Shown: one piece after another, positions 14,340 through 21,417 of the stretch
Layout: the number at the start of each line of letters is the position of its first letter
Numbering within the stretch: position 1 is the stretch's first letter
Virus record (IMG/VR): IMGVR_UViG_3300033148_004880
Coordinates: 1 to 48,970 of that record
DNA length: 48,970 nt
Strand: one strand, 5' to 3'
From: a virus
Made by a program: the position numbers and the translations under genes
Notes under the pieces: model-generated
Told to the model about the DNA's origin: nothing
The model's database searches: none
The model's input: the letters and a program-made list of their open reading frames with translations, nothing else

Positions 14340-14628
14340 ACGCTTTGGAGAACTCGTGTTTCTCTCCGAAGGCGCGATTAACCGCTACGCAGTAGCCAAC
14401 ATGTATCGAGAGTTCGTTCAACAACTGCGGAATTCTCAGGAGGAAGATTTCCTTCTAATTACTGGGCTTTCCGTCATGTCTTCGCTGGCTTGCTCGATCT
14501 TCGCCCGAATGCATGGAAGGATCAACTTGCTTCTTTACAAAGCGTCCAGAACACCAGACGTGGAGGGACACTACATTGAACGAACAGTTATGCTTGATGA
14601 ACTTCTAGGAAAGGGGGTGAGGGAATGA
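14287..14628 (+). CDS. Phage protein with HDHSDAERFGELVFLSEG motif
   Basis: A 113-residue protein. The opening VFVVNRGCHDHSDAERFGEL and following FLITGLSVMSSLACSIF are characteristic of a common small phage family of unknown function with an alpha/beta, Rossmann-like look. AAGGAGAAG lies ahead of the ATG even though it is inside the upstream gene. Overlaps the next gene by 4 bp. Confidence 0.8.
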   Translation: MRKVFVVNRGCHDHSDAERFGELVFLSEGAINRYAVANMYREFVQQLRNSQEEDFLLITGLSVMSSLACSIFARMHGRINLLLYKASRTPDVEGHYIERTVMLDELLGKGVRE

Positions 14629-14879
14629 GGGACGTCATCGACTCCATAATCGCGGTCATCTTCTTCGCGATGGTCGTCGTTGTTGTCTGGTTGAGTTTTT
14701 CCACTGTAGGCCTTAGGGGTCGGATTACTAAGTTGGAGTGTCAAGTCAACAGCCTTCAAAAACTGCAACAAGAAAAGCTAAACGCCTTCTCCAAGGACGT
14801 TCATAACATGACCGGTGTTATGGAACTATTGGAGACACAAGCAGAAATCTTACAAGAAGTAGAAAGGAGAACAAGATGA
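14625..14879 (+). CDS. Single-pass membrane protein with coiled coil
   Basis: An 84-residue protein. Hydrophobic segment at about 5-27 (IIAVIFFAMVVVVVWLSF), then a long heptad-rich helix (about 33-82). The topology resembles an o-spanin/i-spanin or a small inner-membrane organiser. It lies in the early unit, so a role in membrane-tethering replication or in superinfection exclusion is as likely as lysis. GGGGGTGAGG upstream. Confidence 0.75.
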   Translation: MRDVIDSIIAVIFFAMVVVVVWLSFSTVGLRGRITKLECQVNSLQKLQQEKLNAFSKDVHNMTGVMELLETQAEILQEVERRTR

Positions 14880-15070
14880 CGCCCGAACAAGCAGCGGCAT
14901 ATGTCCATGCTCAAGCAGCCTGCGCAATGGCGGAGCTATTCTCTATGCTCGCGGCCAACACGGAGCGGCAGAGGCAGGGGCTCTCACCTACCTATGATGA
15001 AGAAGCGTTCATAGCACTTCAGAATAGGTACTGTATAAGCCACAACGCCGTATTAGGTCTCTTTCAATAA
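14876..15070 (+). CDS. Small helical phage protein, unknown
   Basis: A 64-residue, Ala-rich helix pair (MTPEQAAAYVHAQAACAMAE), with YDEEAF and YCISHNAVLGLF near the end. This type is common in uncultured phages and unnamed. An ATGA overlap links it to the membrane protein gene upstream. Confidence 0.75.
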   Translation: MTPEQAAAYVHAQAACAMAELFSMLAANTERQRQGLSPTYDEEAFIALQNRYCISHNAVLGLFQ

Positions 15071-15090
15071 ACTTACATAAGGAGAACAAG

Positions 15091-15291
15091 ATGAAACTAA
15101 ATCAACAAAACAAGCAATACATTGACAATCTATCATATGGCCAGCTACTATCACGTTGGAGGTTCTCACCTATAGGAGATCCGTGGTTTCAAGGTGAAAC
15201 TGGAAAGTATTGGTCTGAGAGGATGGCGGAACTACAGGCACAAGGCGCTGACCACGTGGGAACATCAAAGGCCTTAGGTTGGACAACATGA
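15091..15291 (+). CDS. Small phage protein with RWRFSPIGDPWFQGETG motif
   Basis: A 66-residue protein. The core LLSRWRFSPIGDPWFQGE and the following YWSERMAEL are shared by small phage proteins of unknown function, often next to the one encoded just downstream. AAGGAG precedes the ATG. Aromatic-rich, probably a protein-binding module. Confidence 0.75.
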   Translation: MKLNQQNKQYIDNLSYGQLLSRWRFSPIGDPWFQGETGKYWSERMAELQAQGADHVGTSKALGWTT

Positions 15292-15467
15292 GGAAGCACG
15301 AGATGATCTACCTAGATAATAAGAATTTCAAAGATGTCATAGTCGATCACTTTGAGCACACGACGAAGACAGGATGGGGCAAGAAGGAAATAGTAAGGGA
15401 AATCAAGGACCTATGGACACGATTCCTTGAACAAGCATTAGAAAATTTAGAAGGAGACACAAGATGA
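15288..15467 (+). CDS. Small helical protein, unknown
   Basis: A 59-residue helical, charged protein (MRKHEMIYLDNKNFKDVIVD). The ATG at 15288 overlaps the upstream stop as ATGA and is preferred to a TTG nine bases earlier. Its own end overlaps the nuclease start by 4 bp. Confidence 0.7.
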   Translation: MRKHEMIYLDNKNFKDVIVDHFEHTTKTGWGKKEIVREIKDLWTRFLEQALENLEGDTR

Positions 15468-16468
15468 ACAACTACCCAATACCTACACACCCTACGTGGA
15501 ACGTTGTAGATCCTAGTAAGCTAAACGACTACCTCGAGTGTCCTCGAAAGTATTTCTTCGAGTACATGCTCGGGTGGAGACCGGAGGCCCCGAACAACCA
15601 CCTGGTCTTCGGCCAGGCCTGGCATATCGCGATGGAGCACTTGCTTCTTCACGGTTACAGTGCTGAGTCGATCCGCGATGCACAGGAACTACTGCGTGTC
15701 CATTATCGTAAAGAATTCCCGGAGGAAACGGATGAACTCTTCGCACCTAAAACTCCAGATCGAGCGATGCTCGCCCTCGCTGAATACTCGGTTAAATATG
15801 AACGAGACCTTGACGAGTTCGAAGTACTATACACTGAGATTGCTGGAACTGTACCAATCACCGATACTAAGATTATGTTCTTCCGTATGGACGACATCCT
15901 CAGACACAAAACCAAGCACTATTACTTTTCACTCGAACACAAGACTGGAACCAACTTCACTAACCAATGGCAGATCCAATGGCCGTTGAGCATTCAGATC
16001 GGCACCTACATTCACTCGCTTTACTGCTTGTATCCACAGAGCGAGGTCCGTGGTGTTAAGGTGAACGGAGCGTTTTTCAAACGAACCAAGGCGCCGTTGT
16101 TCGACTTCGAGCGCCTGGCGGTCTGGAAACTTCCTCACCAAATGAGAGCATGGTATCAGACCGCGCGGCACTATATATCCGAGCTTGAGGAGGACACCAC
16201 GCTTCTCAGTTACGAGACTGACTCTGACCCTGTGATGCAGTCGTTCCCTATGCGACCAACAAGTTGCAGCAACTGGTTTGGCTGTCCTTATCATGACTTT
16301 TGTCTCACCTGGCCGAACCCACTTCAACACTGCGACGAGCCTCCATTAGGATTCAAGATTGATTTCTGGGATCCGAGGTCGGAAGAGATGCGGCATCAGA
16401 TGGAGTTCAAGCCTTTGCGGATGATTGAAGAGATGTTGGAAGAATTGGAGAAGAACGATGAACAATAA
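15464..16468 (+). CDS. Cas4/RecB-like PD-(D/E)XK exonuclease with four-cysteine cluster
   Basis: A 334-residue protein. SKLNDYLECPRKYFFEY (18-34) is the opening signature of Cas4/AddB-type nucleases. H54 in FGQAWHIAMEHLL, D143/D144, then E158 and K160 (SLEHK) complete the catalytic set; Q170-Q178 follow. C26 with C268, C274 and C280 (CSNWFGCPYHDFC) form the usual iron-sulfur cluster ligands. Such enzymes resect DNA ends. It lies directly before a Sak4-like ATPase, so it probably supplies single-stranded ends for phage recombination. There are no cas1/cas2 genes or CRISPR array in the window, so a CRISPR role is not supported. Confidence 0.88.
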   Translation: MNNYPIPTHPTWNVVDPSKLNDYLECPRKYFFEYMLGWRPEAPNNHLVFGQAWHIAMEHLLLHGYSAESIRDAQELLRVHYRKEFPEETDELFAPKTPDRAMLALAEYSVKYERDLDEFEVLYTEIAGTVPITDTKIMFFRMDDILRHKTKHYYFSLEHKTGTNFTNQWQIQWPLSIQIGTYIHSLYCLYPQSEVRGVKVNGAFFKRTKAPLFDFERLAVWKLPHQMRAWYQTARHYISELEEDTTLLSYETDSDPVMQSFPMRPTSCSNWFGCPYHDFCLTWPNPLQHCDEPPLGFKIDFWDPRSEEMRHQMEFKPLRMIEEMLEELEKNDEQ

Positions 16469-16604
16469 ACTAGAGCAAGCAATAGAACTACTAAGAAGAT
16501 GGGACGACGCGGATGTCCCGGACACATTCTGGAATAGTCCCGGGGCGGACTTCAGTTTGCCACTGGACACTAATGCATTCCTAGTGGAGGTGGACGATGA
16601 CTGA
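16458..16604 (+). CDS. 48-residue acidic protein, unknown
   Basis: A short frame (MNNKLEQAIELLRRWDDADV ... VEVDDD) overlapping the nuclease by 11 bp and the next gene by 8 bp. The overlaps on both sides and a Leu-rich N-terminal helix support coding. Acidic, no motif. Confidence 0.6.
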   Translation: MNNKLEQAIELLRRWDDADVPDTFWNSPGADFSLPLDTNAFLVEVDDD

Positions 16605-17391
16605 TGAGCAAATTCTGGCCGAGGCCAGACACATACGTGAAATGTATAATAATGATGCTAAACAAAAGTCCTTCAATGCATTAATCCTTGGTGAACTTGG
16701 CTCGGGGAAGACGTTCATACTCCGTACCGCTCGAAAGCCTGTTCACATCGACTCATTTGATCATGGAGGTACCAAGTGTCTGCAGGAGTACATCGACAAA
16801 GGAGAAATCGTTGTTGACACTCGCTTCGAATCCGAGGATCGACTTGAGCCTTCCATGTACCAACTGTGGAAGACTGAGTTTGAGAGACGACGCACAATGG
16901 GTTACTTCGACAACATCGGTACTTACGCGATCGATTCATCGACGTCGTGGGCCGAGGCGATTATGAACCGAATCCTGCAAAAGGCTGGCATCGCCGGCCA
17001 AGCGCCACGTTTCACCAAGGATTATACACCTCAGAAAACTGAGATCTTCAATATGTTGTCGAGATGTCTTGACCTCTCATGTGACTTCATTCTCACTGGT
17101 CACCTTGAGCAGTACGAGGACGCAGTTGATAAGACCATTCGTTATCGCTTCATGGTAACAGGTAAGGGGACTATTATCATCCCTACAAAGTTCGACGAGA
17201 TCTACGTCCTCGTTCCGAAGGAAACTAGTGAAGACGTCAACTATCGTCTGTTAACCAAGAATACAGGCACTTATACGGCCCGATCTCGACTGTCAAAGGG
17301 AGGCCTGCTGAAGACATATGAAAAGCCTGACATCAAAGAAATCCTGCGTAAGGCGGGAATGAGTACAGAAGACAAGCCACTGCTAGCTTGA
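16597..17391 (+). CDS. Sak4-like RecA-fold ATPase (single-strand annealing / recombination)
   Basis: A 264-residue protein. Walker A GELGSGKT at 32-39, Walker B-like YAIDSS (D113), and SCDFILTGHL (161-170) in the sensor position. Size and motif order match the phage Sak4/AAA_24 family, RecA-core proteins that help annealing or strand invasion together with phage SSB. Neighbours fit: Cas4-like nuclease upstream, DUF669-like protein downstream. GTGGAGGTGG precedes the ATG. Confidence 0.85.
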   Translation: MTDEQILAEARHIREMYNNDAKQKSFNALILGELGSGKTFILRTARKPVHIDSFDHGGTKCLQEYIDKGEIVVDTRFESEDRLEPSMYQLWKTEFERRRTMGYFDNIGTYAIDSSTSWAEAIMNRILQKAGIAGQAPRFTKDYTPQKTEIFNMLSRCLDLSCDFILTGHLEQYEDAVDKTIRYRFMVTGKGTIIIPTKFDEIYVLVPKETSEDVNYRLLTKNTGTYTARSRLSKGGLLKTYEKPDIKEILRKAGMSTEDKPLLA

Positions 17392-17508
17392 GGAGAACCG
17401 TTATGAAAGGAGGTGAGCAATCAGAAGGCTAAAGGAATCCTGTATAAAAGCAGGAACAGAGGCAAGTGACAAATTACTATTAACACTAAAAATTAAGGAG
17501 AACTAACT

Positions 17509-17910
17509 ATGGGATCTTTGTTAGACATTGGCGAGGGCGTCGATGGCGCTCCCGAGCCAAAAGCGGTTCCAGCAGACGAGGAGTACAAGCTTAGGATTAT
17601 CGCCGTGACTCACGACATGGACAAGAACCAACATCCTTACCTTCTACCTCGTTTCGATATCGTAGACCAGCCGCTTTCAAAGGACTTCACGAAGTTCATT
17701 GGACTGCAGCACGACGATATGAGTGAGAAGGAACGCGTAAGGGCTCGATCAAGCCTGCGGGTCTTCCTCGAGTGCTTTGGCCTTCCAACTTCGGGCCAGC
17801 TCGACGTAGAAGACATGGTCGGCAAGACCGGATGGGCTATTCTTGGCCTTGAGGACAACAAGCAATACGGTGAGCAGAATTACGTGAAGAAGTTTATAGC
17901 TCCCAAATAA
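17509..17910 (+). CDS. DUF669-like, probable single-strand DNA-binding partner
   Basis: A 133-residue protein. It opens with a short acidic stretch (DIGEGVDGAPEPK) followed by strands (EYKLRIIAVTHDMDKN, YLLPRFDIVD), helix SLRVFLECFGLP and GKTGWAILGLEDN, ending QNYVKKFIAPK. This is the shape of DUF669-type phage proteins that accompany Sak4 ATPases and behave like SSBs. Assignment rests on pattern and neighbourhood. AAGGAG lies 9 bp before the ATG. Confidence 0.75.
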   Translation: MGSLLDIGEGVDGAPEPKAVPADEEYKLRIIAVTHDMDKNQHPYLLPRFDIVDQPLSKDFTKFIGLQHDDMSEKERVRARSSLRVFLECFGLPTSGQLDVEDMVGKTGWAILGLEDNKQYGEQNYVKKFIAPK

Positions 17911-17918
17911 ACAGGAAA

Positions 17919-18150
17919 TCAGGCCTCCGACCGGGAGGTGGATGAAAGGAGCCACAACGATGGGAGCCGCGCGGCCCGACACTACGGAATACGGGAACGT
18001 CCCATTTTAGTTGGAGGCCTGAGATCACAAGTAGCAGAACGAGTGGGCGGCCAGGTGCTCCTAAATGGCTAGTCGCTACCAAACCTTATTTAAGAGGGAT
18101 GGAGGTCTAGAGGAGTGAATATTGCGACCGGTCTCCCTACCGCCGCCCAC
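17919..18150 (+). ncRNA. Candidate structured RNA, upstream domain
   Basis: No gene in this segment. TCAGGCCTCC (17919-17928) is perfectly complementary to GGAGGCCTGA (18013-18022) and, in competition, its CCTCC to GGAGG (17934-17938). GGGA-ACG-TCCC (17994-18004) followed by ATTTTAG looks like a small terminator. GTGGGCGGC (18043-18051) matches GCCGCCCAC (18142-18150) exactly. Several helices exclude each other, as in attenuators or riboswitch-like elements. Transcription is inferred from the surrounding operon. Confidence 0.55.
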
Positions 18151-18173
18151 TTCGTTCATTTTATGAACATAGT
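18149..18173. repeat. Dispersed 25-bp palindrome, copy 6
   Basis: Exact arms around TTTTA; extended outward by CCC and GGG (18146-18176). The CCCAC arm also pairs with 18043-18047. Confidence 0.9.
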
Positions 18174-18323
18174 GGGTAAGGAAGCCAGTTTTGGACTTCG
18201 GCTGGGGTCAAGGTGGCGAGGGCCAGACGGGAACGTAACAGTACCGTGATACACGAAAGTGCGCTTGGCCGAATCGAATTCCTGAGAGAGCCTCTCGCCA
18301 GGCTAATCTCTTGCCTTACCCAC
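18172..18323 (+). ncRNA. Candidate structured RNA, downstream domain
   Basis: A closing stem of 10 perfect pairs, GTGGGTAAGG (18172-18181) with CCTTACCCAC (18314-18323). Nested inside are TGGCGAG (18214-18220) with CTCGCCA (18294-18300), GGCCA (18221-18225) with TGGCC (18266-18270) and a CAC-GAAA-GTG hairpin (18252-18261). The stems are nested, as in a folded RNA of about 150 nt. Both ends overlap palindrome copies. No resemblance to tRNA, tmRNA or RNase P that I can defend. Confidence 0.55.
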
Positions 18324-18346
18324 TTCATTCATTTTATGAACAAAGA
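18322..18346. repeat. Dispersed 25-bp palindrome, copy 7
   Basis: Arms ACTTCATTCA and TGAACAAAGA around TTTTA, directly before ATGGAGGG, the ribosome binding site of the 18361 gene. Confidence 0.85.
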
Positions 18347-18360
18347 TGGAGGGACCTCGA

Positions 18361-18600
18361 ATGGAAACTGAAAAACCTTACCGGCCTCGTCTTTCTATCG
18401 AAATCACAGAGGAACAGAACGCAGACCTCAGGGCTTTAATCCCTTGGGGAGTCAAGAACGCTTTGTTCTCAATTATCATTGACGACGTGATCAAGAAGCT
18501 CAAGACACATGGAACGATGTTCATTAGCGTTGTGTTACAGCGGAAGATCGAACTCGATGACTATGTGGAATTCGAGGTTAAAGAAAATGGCCACGATTGA
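18361..18600 (+). CDS. Small possible ribbon-helix-helix protein
   Basis: A 79-residue protein. RLSIEITEEQNADLRALIPWGVKN reads as a strand plus helix followed by a second helix (FSIIIDDVIKKLKTHG), the size and order of small phage ribbon-helix-helix-like proteins. The ATG at 18361 is used because GGAGGG lies 9 bp upstream; ATG 18346 would overlap the palindrome. A possible regulator acting on its own upstream region. Confidence 0.75.
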   Translation: METEKPYRPRLSIEITEEQNADLRALIPWGVKNALFSIIIDDVIKKLKTHGTMFISVVLQRKIELDDYVEFEVKENGHD

Positions 18601-18802
18601 CAATCTAGGTCTGTCGGTCTCCGAAATGACCGACGAACAGCTCCTTGAGCGCTTGAAAGAAATGCGACACTCACGACGCACACACAAGGCTCCTATCAAG
18701 AGAGCTACAAAGGCCTCAAAACCAGCAGAGCTAAGGGTCAGCAGCCTCACGGGAGACCAGGCACAGAACCTGATAGCTGAACTGGAGGAGATGATGAAAT
18801 GA
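18587..18802 (+). CDS. Small basic protein, unknown
   Basis: A 71-residue protein (MATIDNLGLSVSEMTDEQLL) with a basic middle (RHSRRTHKAPIKRATKASK) and an acidic terminal helix. Overlaps the previous gene by 14 bp and the next by 4. The EMTDEQLLERLKEMR helix recurs in small phage proteins; function unknown. Confidence 0.7.
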   Translation: MATIDNLGLSVSEMTDEQLLERLKEMRHSRRTHKAPIKRATKASKPAELRVSSLTGDQAQNLIAELEEMMK

Positions 18803-19014
18803 AGGTTTACTGCAAGAAGTGCAAATACATCCTCGGACCTCCTCACATGAAGAAGGACGAGTCCTTGTGTTGCGCCACGGAAACACCAATGACACTTGAT
18901 GAATCTGACTGGTATGAAGAAAAACTTATGATCCTTGCTGAAAACAGGGTTTTATGTTCTCAAAGAAACATGCTTAACAACTGTGTATATTATGAGGAGC
19001 AAGATGAGAGTTGA
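18799..19014 (+). CDS. Cysteine-rich small protein
   Basis: A 71-residue protein with CKKC at 5-8, then CC (24-25), and later single cysteines. The first knuckle suggests a zinc ribbon, perhaps using CC as second pair. Overlaps both neighbours. Function unknown. Confidence 0.7.
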   Translation: MKVYCKKCKYILGPPHMKKDESLCCATETPMTLDESDWYEEKLMILAENRVLCSQRNMLNNCVYYEEQDES

Positions 19015-20338
19015 AATTGTAAACATCGATCGCATAACCGTCGCCGATCGACATCGAAAAGACTTAGGAGACCTACATGAACTCGCACGATCAATCAAAG
19101 AAAAAGGGCTTATCCAACCGATCGCGGTCGAAGACACCAGGGACGGAACGTACGCTCTCCTCGCGGGAGGTCGCCGCCTTGAGGCGTGCCGTTTGGCAGA
19201 GATCAGTACAGTCCCTGTTAGAGTCTACGAACCTGGTCTTTCCGACCTGGAACGAAAATCGATTGAACTCGAGGAAAATATTAGGCGCAAGGACCTTGCT
19301 TACCAGGAGGAGGTCAACCTTAAGAGAGATATTCATAATCTCCAAGTTCAGATACAAGGCAAGAAGTATGGTGGCGACCGCACCGACCTCGAGCATGCGC
19401 TGGTTAGTGAAGGTCACTCTATTCGAGATACTGCAGACCTTCTGGGCGAGGCTGTCGGCACCACTTCACAAGACATCAAACTTGCTGAGGCGATGGCGCA
19501 GATGCCTGAGCTCGGCTTGGATAAATGTAAGAACAAGTCGGAGGCATTAAAGCTGCTTAACCGCGTTGAGGAAGTCGCTATCCGTGCTGAACTCGCCTCG
19601 CGGATGGTAGCTGCCACGAAGCGCAAAGACACCAAGCTCGCCGATCTTTATCTAGTTGGAGACTTTTTTGACTTAGTTCAGAAGGTGCCTTCTGGTGTTA
19701 TGGACATCGTGGAAGTTGATCCACCTTACGGTATTGACTTGCCATCCATCAAGGACAACGTCGAGATGAGGCTTGACACTAGCTACACGGAGATTCCCGA
19801 GACGGAATATGTGTCGTTCTTGGAGCGTGTCATCGAAGAGTGTTGGCGGATAATGAACGACCACTCGTGGTTGATCTTCTGGTTCGGGCCTGAGCCGTGG
19901 TTCGAAGTGGTATTTACTATCATCCACCGTCAAGGCTTCAACGTACGCCGCATGCCCGGCATTTGGCTCAAGTCCGGCGTCGGTGGTCAAACTCGCCAGC
20001 CCGATGTTCATCTCGGTAGCGTCTACGAAATGTTTTTCTATGCTTACAAAGGCGACGCAACGATCAATATCAACAAACGTGGCAGATCGAACGCGTTCGA
20101 ATATTCCGTGGTTCCTCCACAATACAAGATTCATAACACGGAACGACCGATTCCATTAATGGAGGATATCTTGTCTACTTTTGCTTATGAGGGCGCACGA
20201 CTTTACGTGCCCTTTTGTGGAAGCGGTAACACGCTTCGTGCAGGATTGAACCTTAACATGTCGCCGATTGGATGCGACATTGGACAGGAGTACAAGGACG
20301 CCTATGTACTTCGGTTGGCAGAGGAGGGGCTGGTATGA
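19004..20338 (+). CDS. ParB/Srx-like domain fused to N6/N4-type DNA methyltransferase
   Basis: A 444-residue protein starting at ATG 19004 behind GAGGAG. Residues 1-110: ParB-like nuclease fold with LAGGRRLEACR (53-63) and ENIRRKDLAYQEE (91-103). Residues 139-160: helix-turn-helix-like segment. C-terminal half: methyltransferase with catalytic DPPYGID (239-245) before the SAM-binding VPFCGSGNT (402-410), the beta-class order. It probably methylates adenine or N4-cytosine at a specific site, protecting phage DNA or marking it. No partner restriction enzyme is present. Such fusions are known in phages; the target is unknown. Confidence 0.88.
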   Translation: MRVEIVNIDRITVADRHRKDLGDLHELARSIKEKGLIQPIAVEDTRDGTYALLAGGRRLEACRLAEISTVPVRVYEPGLSDLERKSIELEENIRRKDLAYQEEVNLKRDIHNLQVQIQGKKYGGDRTDLEHALVSEGHSIRDTADLLGEAVGTTSQDIKLAEAMAQMPELGLDKCKNKSEALKLLNRVEEVAIRAELASRMVAATKRKDTKLADLYLVGDFFDLVQKVPSGVMDIVEVDPPYGIDLPSIKDNVEMRLDTSYTEIPETEYVSFLERVIEECWRIMNDHSWLIFWFGPEPWFEVVFTIIHRQGFNVRRMPGIWLKSGVGGQTRQPDVHLGSVYEMFFYAYKGDATININKRGRSNAFEYSVVPPQYKIHNTERPIPLMEDILSTFAYEGARLYVPFCGSGNTLRAGLNLNMSPIGCDIGQEYKDAYVLRLAEEGLV

Positions 20339-20586
20339 CCACAGTAGAATTAGTACCAGACGGGCCCGTGGACAGCGCCACCGGCGTATACATCGACATA
20401 AACATAGATCCAACGTTGGAGCAGACGATCAGGAACATCAGTGAGCTCGATGCGGAGGTCAAATCAGACGTCGCGGTCAGCTTCAGGGGCCGCGTGAAGA
20501 GGTATACCCTCCAAGAGTTTCTACAAAAACTCGGTTTTGGGGAGAAACCCGATGCACTTACAAAAAGCACTGAAGCAGAGCAATAG
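20335..20586 (+). CDS. Small acidic protein, unknown
   Basis: An 83-residue protein coupled to the methyltransferase gene by ATGA. Acidic, with a VAVSFRGRVKRYTLQEFLQKLG segment that may be a small strand-helix. No family recognised. Confidence 0.7.
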   Translation: MTTVELVPDGPVDSATGVYIDINIDPTLEQTIRNISELDAEVKSDVAVSFRGRVKRYTLQEFLQKLGFGEKPDALTKSTEAEQ

Positions 20587-20752
20587 ACGCTTGGCAATTA
20601 GAACGGACAAGGAAATATTTGGTCGACCTGAGCGAACGTTTATCTGCGATCTGTTCCAAAGAGCTATAATCCTTCAGCTTCGTGAACCTGCACGTGAGGC
20701 CCGTCCGGAAGAGTTCGAGGGGTTCTCGGACTGGAAACCTTTAAACGACTAG
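20552..20752 (+). CDS. Small phage protein, unknown
   Basis: A 66-residue protein. The start at 20552 has GGGGAG 7 bp upstream. It contains TFICDLFQRAIILQLREPAR, a long helix, and ends in FSDWKPLND. Overlaps the preceding gene by 35 bp. Confidence 0.65.
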   Translation: MHLQKALKQSNRRLAIRTDKEIFGRPERTFICDLFQRAIILQLREPAREARPEEFEGFSDWKPLND

Positions 20753-20811
20753 GCGTCTGTGGGAAATTGTGGAAATACGTTTCTTGCCGCCGCCAGAAAA
20801 GGAGACTTCAA

Positions 20812-21417
20812 ATGAAACCTTGGGACGAATATTTTCTAGGCATCTGCAATCAGGTTGCAGCAAACTCTAAATGTCTGTCACAACGACGCGGCGCGATACT
20901 CGTTCGTGATCGTATCATCATTGCTACAGGCTACAACGGGCCGCCAAGAGGTTTTCGTAGGTGTTCGGACCGTTGGCTGGATTCTTTAGATCCTCTATAC
21001 AACGAGGCAGAAGCACTGCCAAAAGGCAAGATTGCATCGCCCGTCACCTGCCCTCGTCACGCTCTCGGCTTCAAGTCTGGTGAACGCCTTGACCTCTGTC
21101 CTGCCGTACATGCCGAGGTCAATTGCTTAGCTGCTGCAGCCAGGGTGGGAGTGAACGTTCACCATGCTATTATGTACATGAACTGTCAGATTCCTTGCAA
21201 GTGGTGCATGGGCCTTATCATCAACGCTGGCATCGGTACTCTCGTAGTGAGTTCGCTTGAACCCTACGACAAGCTAACGTTGACCTTGGTAAGGGAAACC
21301 AGTGGAAGCCTGACCGTAAGAGATTACGATGGAAACTTCCTGCTCAATCTTAGCACTCCCTTACATCCGGCCGCACATCCACGATACCCAACGACGCATG
21401 AAGGAGACATAGAATGA
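20812..21417 (+). CDS. dCMP deaminase-like zinc enzyme
   Basis: A 201-residue protein. Zinc and catalytic motif HAEVN (H100, E102) and PCKWC (C129, C132), with GYNGPPRGF (40-48) in the usual upstream position. This is the dCMP/ComE deaminase family, making dUMP for dTMP synthesis. An insert (about 50-95) holds extra Cys/His (C51, C80, H83, C96) and may bind a second metal. The C-terminal about 40 residues go beyond the core fold. AAAGGAG upstream. Overlaps the polymerase gene by 4 bp, linking dU metabolism with a polymerase carrying a uracil glycosylase domain. Confidence 0.85.
   Translation: MKPWDEYFLGICNQVAANSKCLSQRRGAILVRDRIIIATGYNGPPRGFRRCSDRWLDSLDPLYNEAEALPKGKIASPVTCPRHALGFKSGERLDLCPAVHAEVNCLAAAARVGVNVHHAIMYMNCQIPCKWCMGLIINAGIGTLVVSSLEPYDKLTLTLVRETSGSLTVRDYDGNFLLNLSTPLHPAAHPRYPTTHEGDIE

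Noticed and set aside
15464-16468. Cas4-like nuclease as evidence for a phage CRISPR system
   Set aside because: No cas1, cas2 or repeat array in the window; a recombination nuclease next to Sak4 explains it.
17403-17460. Short frames after the Sak4-like gene (9 and 18 codons)
   Set aside because: The ribosome site overlaps the candidate GTG start or the product is trivial; more likely a leader of the next gene.
18265-18300. tRNA/tmRNA T-arm-like segment (GAATCGAATTC)
   Set aside because: No GTTCGA loop, acceptor stem or CCA end; the stems here close in a different way.
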